This document shows positions 62,625 through 64,000 of a stretch of 64,000 nt of DNA, in pieces; position 1 is the stretch's first letter, and every line of letters starts with the position of its first letter. Source of the DNA: an uncultured Oligoflexia bacterium (GTDB lineage Bacteria; Bdellovibrionota; Bacteriovoracia; Bacteriovoracales; Bacteriovoracaceae); NCBI GenBank assembly GCA_913058265.1, contig CAJXPQ010000003.1, forward strand, positions 124,001-188,000, written 5' to 3'. The notes beneath the pieces are model-generated. The model saw nothing but the letters and a program-made list of their open reading frames with translations. It was not told where the DNA came from and did no database searches. Position numbers and translations under genes: made by a program.

Positions 62625-63020
62625 TTATACTATAGGAGGAGCTTTACTCTCATCTTTAAAGAATTTCCCACGGTATTGCTTTTCATTATCATTCTCAAAG
62701 ATAAATCCTTGTGAATCATTTTCAATATCCTGAACAAAGTCCACAACACCTTTTTTACTATAGAAGGCAGTAAAGGGGTCTATATAATAACTAAGCTTAT
62801 CGTCGGTGTTAGGAATAATAACATTGATATCACCGTCAAACTTTTCAGTAAATCCAAGGGCATAGTCAAAACCGTTACATCCTTTACCATCAATCTTTAA
62901 TCTGAAGATCATATTCTCAAATGTGTAGTCATTTTCTATGATGATACCTAATTGATCAATTGCATCTTGAGTAAACTTAATATCTATATCTGCTGGGTCT
63001 GTTGGACTTACTTTTTCCAT
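62625..63020 (-). CDS. A-type Fe-S carrier-like protein lacking the CxC pair
   Basis: The start is taken at ATG 63020 (a TTG 11 codons upstream is in frame). The protein is 131 aa. It follows the HesB/IscA fold: 'IKFTQDAIDQLGIIIENDY', 'IFRLKIDGKGCNGFDYALGF' with the first cluster Cys. The C-terminal C-G-C motif found in IscA/ErpA is replaced by 'NDNEKQYRGKFF', so two of three cluster ligands are missing. It may not carry a cluster by the normal mode. There are no isc or suf genes nearby. Confidence 0.75.
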   Translation of the reverse strand: MEKVSPTDPADIDIKFTQDAIDQLGIIIENDYTFENMIFRLKIDGKGCNGFDYALGFTEKFDGDINVIIPNTDDKLSYYIDPFTAFYSKKGVVDFVQDIENDSQGFIFENDNEKQYRGKFFKDESKAPPIV

Positions 63021-63110
63021 AATTATCGCCTTAGTATTAGTCAAAATCTTCAAAGTTAGATAGCTTTATAGCGCGTATATATCGAATTTTAAATAGAAAT
63101 GGAGAATTTA

Positions 63111-64000
63111 ATGCAATGTAAGTATCTTGTAGAAGTCATGGAGCCTCAGACGCATATCGTTAAGGTGAAGATTGAGGCCAGTAGAGCGGATAATGACTCT
63201 TTAGTATTCTTCTTACCAAGTTGGTCTCCAGGATCATATTTAATGCGAGAGTATTCACGCAATATCAGAACCTTAAAGGCACTTAGCGCAAATGGTGAGT
63301 ATTTAAATTATGAGCAAACTTCGAAAAATGAGTGGCTAATTGATTTTAAAAACTCAGATCTCAAGTCGGATTGCACTAATTTCTCAGTAGAATATGAAGT
63401 TTTCTGCCATGAACTCACTGTTAGGACAAGTCATGTGGATGAGTCGCACGCATTTTTACACGGCCCAAGTTATTTAATGGGGGTTAAAGATAAAGATATA
63501 GCACCAGTAATTGAATTTAAGTTTTCTGGCCTATGGTCAAAGCTTCACACAGGCCTTACTGATATCTCTACCAAGCGTGAACAGTTTATTTATAGTGCTG
63601 AGAACTATGATGTTCTTATAGACGCCCCCGTAGAAATAGGTTGTCATGATTCTGATGGTTTTATGGTTGCAGGTAAAGAGCACCACCTTATTTGGTATGG
63701 CGAAGAGTATCCTCATAATAATAATTTAAAAGCAGATATAAAGAAAATTGTTGAGACAGTATCTGAACATTTCTCATCCATTCCCTATGAGCAATATACA
63801 TTCATGACTCATCTGAAAAAAGACTTGTATGGAGGATTAGAGCATTTAAATTCTACTGCACTACAGTTTGATGGCAGAAAATTTGCTGTTCGTGCTGACT
63901 ATGTCAATTGGCTTGCACTTGTGGCCCATGAGTATTTTCATACATGGAATGTTAAGCGCATAAGACCAATTGAATTGGGACCATTTGATTATCTAAGTGA
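63111..64000 (+). CDS. M61-family peptidase, 5' part only
   Basis: The gene starts at ATG 63111 after GGAG and runs off the right edge. The 296 visible residues contain the N-terminal beta domain of M61 proteins ('LVFFLPSWSPGSYLMREYSRNI', 'HAFLHGPSYLMG') and the start of the catalytic domain: 'GGLEHLNSTALQ' and the zinc motif 'VAHEYFHTWNVKRIRP' (HEYFH, His273). Family members are glycyl aminopeptidases, often with a C-terminal PDZ domain that would lie beyond the window. No signal peptide is seen, so it is cytoplasmic. Confidence 0.92.
   Translation, partial: MQCKYLVEVMEPQTHIVKVKIEASRADNDSLVFFLPSWSPGSYLMREYSRNIRTLKALSANGEYLNYEQTSKNEWLIDFKNSDLKSDCTNFSVEYEVFCHELTVRTSHVDESHAFLHGPSYLMGVKDKDIAPVIEFKFSGLWSKLHTGLTDISTKREQFIYSAENYDVLIDAPVEIGCHDSDGFMVAGKEHHLIWYGEEYPHNNNLKADIKKIVETVSEHFSSIPYEQYTFMTHLKKDLYGGLEHLNSTALQFDGRKFAVRADYVNWLALVAHEYFHTWNVKRIRPIELGPFDYLS

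Noticed and set aside
1-64000. CRISPR array, insertion sequence or prophage
   Set aside because: No regularly spaced repeats, transposase-like DDE ORF, integrase or phage structural gene was found on either strand.

Overview
The window is AT-rich, gene-dense bacterial DNA (my estimate is about 35% GC). It carries outer-membrane and periplasmic functions: a porin, many signal peptides and lipoboxes, and a complete type II secretion (T2SS) operon. The c-type cytochrome lipoproteins, the abundance of secreted hydrolases, a CarD-like factor, an HMG-CoA reductase and a very large peptidoglycan-active protein fit a marine predatory bacterium of the Bdellovibrionota (Bacteriovorax/Halobacteriovorax type). 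That placement is inference from gene content; no 16S rRNA or tRNA was seen.

Layout. 1-2.8 kb: three CxxCH (haem c) proteins, then two tandem membrane paralogues, the second fused to a GNAT domain. 2.8-8.9 kb: porin, RRM protein, LysM protein, lipocalin, phospholipase A2, YebC, an SDR/metalloprotease pair and a cold-shock gene. 9-12.4 kb: a small membrane protein, a CHI-like + DUF2878-SDR pair, a CarD-like protein and beta-carbonic anhydrase. 12.4-16.6 kb: a secreted protein of about 1170 aa with L,D-transpeptidase-like and lytic-transglycosylase-like regions, and 3-methyladenine glycosylase. 16.7-27.4 kb: an accessory region with four broken genes. It also holds a B12-binding MerR regulator (CarH/LitR type), a second lipocalin and an HMG-CoA reductase fused to an aminoglycoside-phosphotransferase-like kinase. 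27.5-35 kb: Nudix, ung, and a haem operon hemA-hemC(D)-hemL-HK-RR-hemE. 35-44.7 kb: Na/Pi symporter, gshA, an IMPDH/GMP reductase-type enzyme, glycerol-3-phosphate acyltransferase, infC-rpmI-rplT, ihfA and a MerR regulator. 44.8-58.7 kb: the operon gspC-D-E-F-G-H-I-J-K-L-M-N. 58.8-64 kb: an FG-GAP/UnbV lipoprotein, a small lipoprotein, a lipase-like hydrolase, an A-type Fe-S carrier-like protein and a partial M61 peptidase.

How it fits together. The T2SS could export several of the signal-peptide hydrolases encoded nearby (PLA2, lipase, LDT/transglycosylase). The B12 regulator, two lipocalins, the CHI-like/DUF2878/SDR pair and HMG-CoA reductase resemble scattered parts of a light or singlet-oxygen response. 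The least familiar locus is 20.4-25.5 kb: an HMGR-kinase fusion with an AurF-like di-iron oxygenase and a divergent OleC-like AMP ligase. Two of those three recognisable enzymes carry single frameshifts.

Two features of expression stand out. Six genes have a -10-like hexamer ending exactly 6 nt before an ATG and no Shine-Dalgarno sequence (a seventh, with a TTG start, is close), suggesting leaderless mRNAs. infC appears to start with ATA. No tRNA, rRNA, CRISPR array, insertion sequence or prophage was seen.
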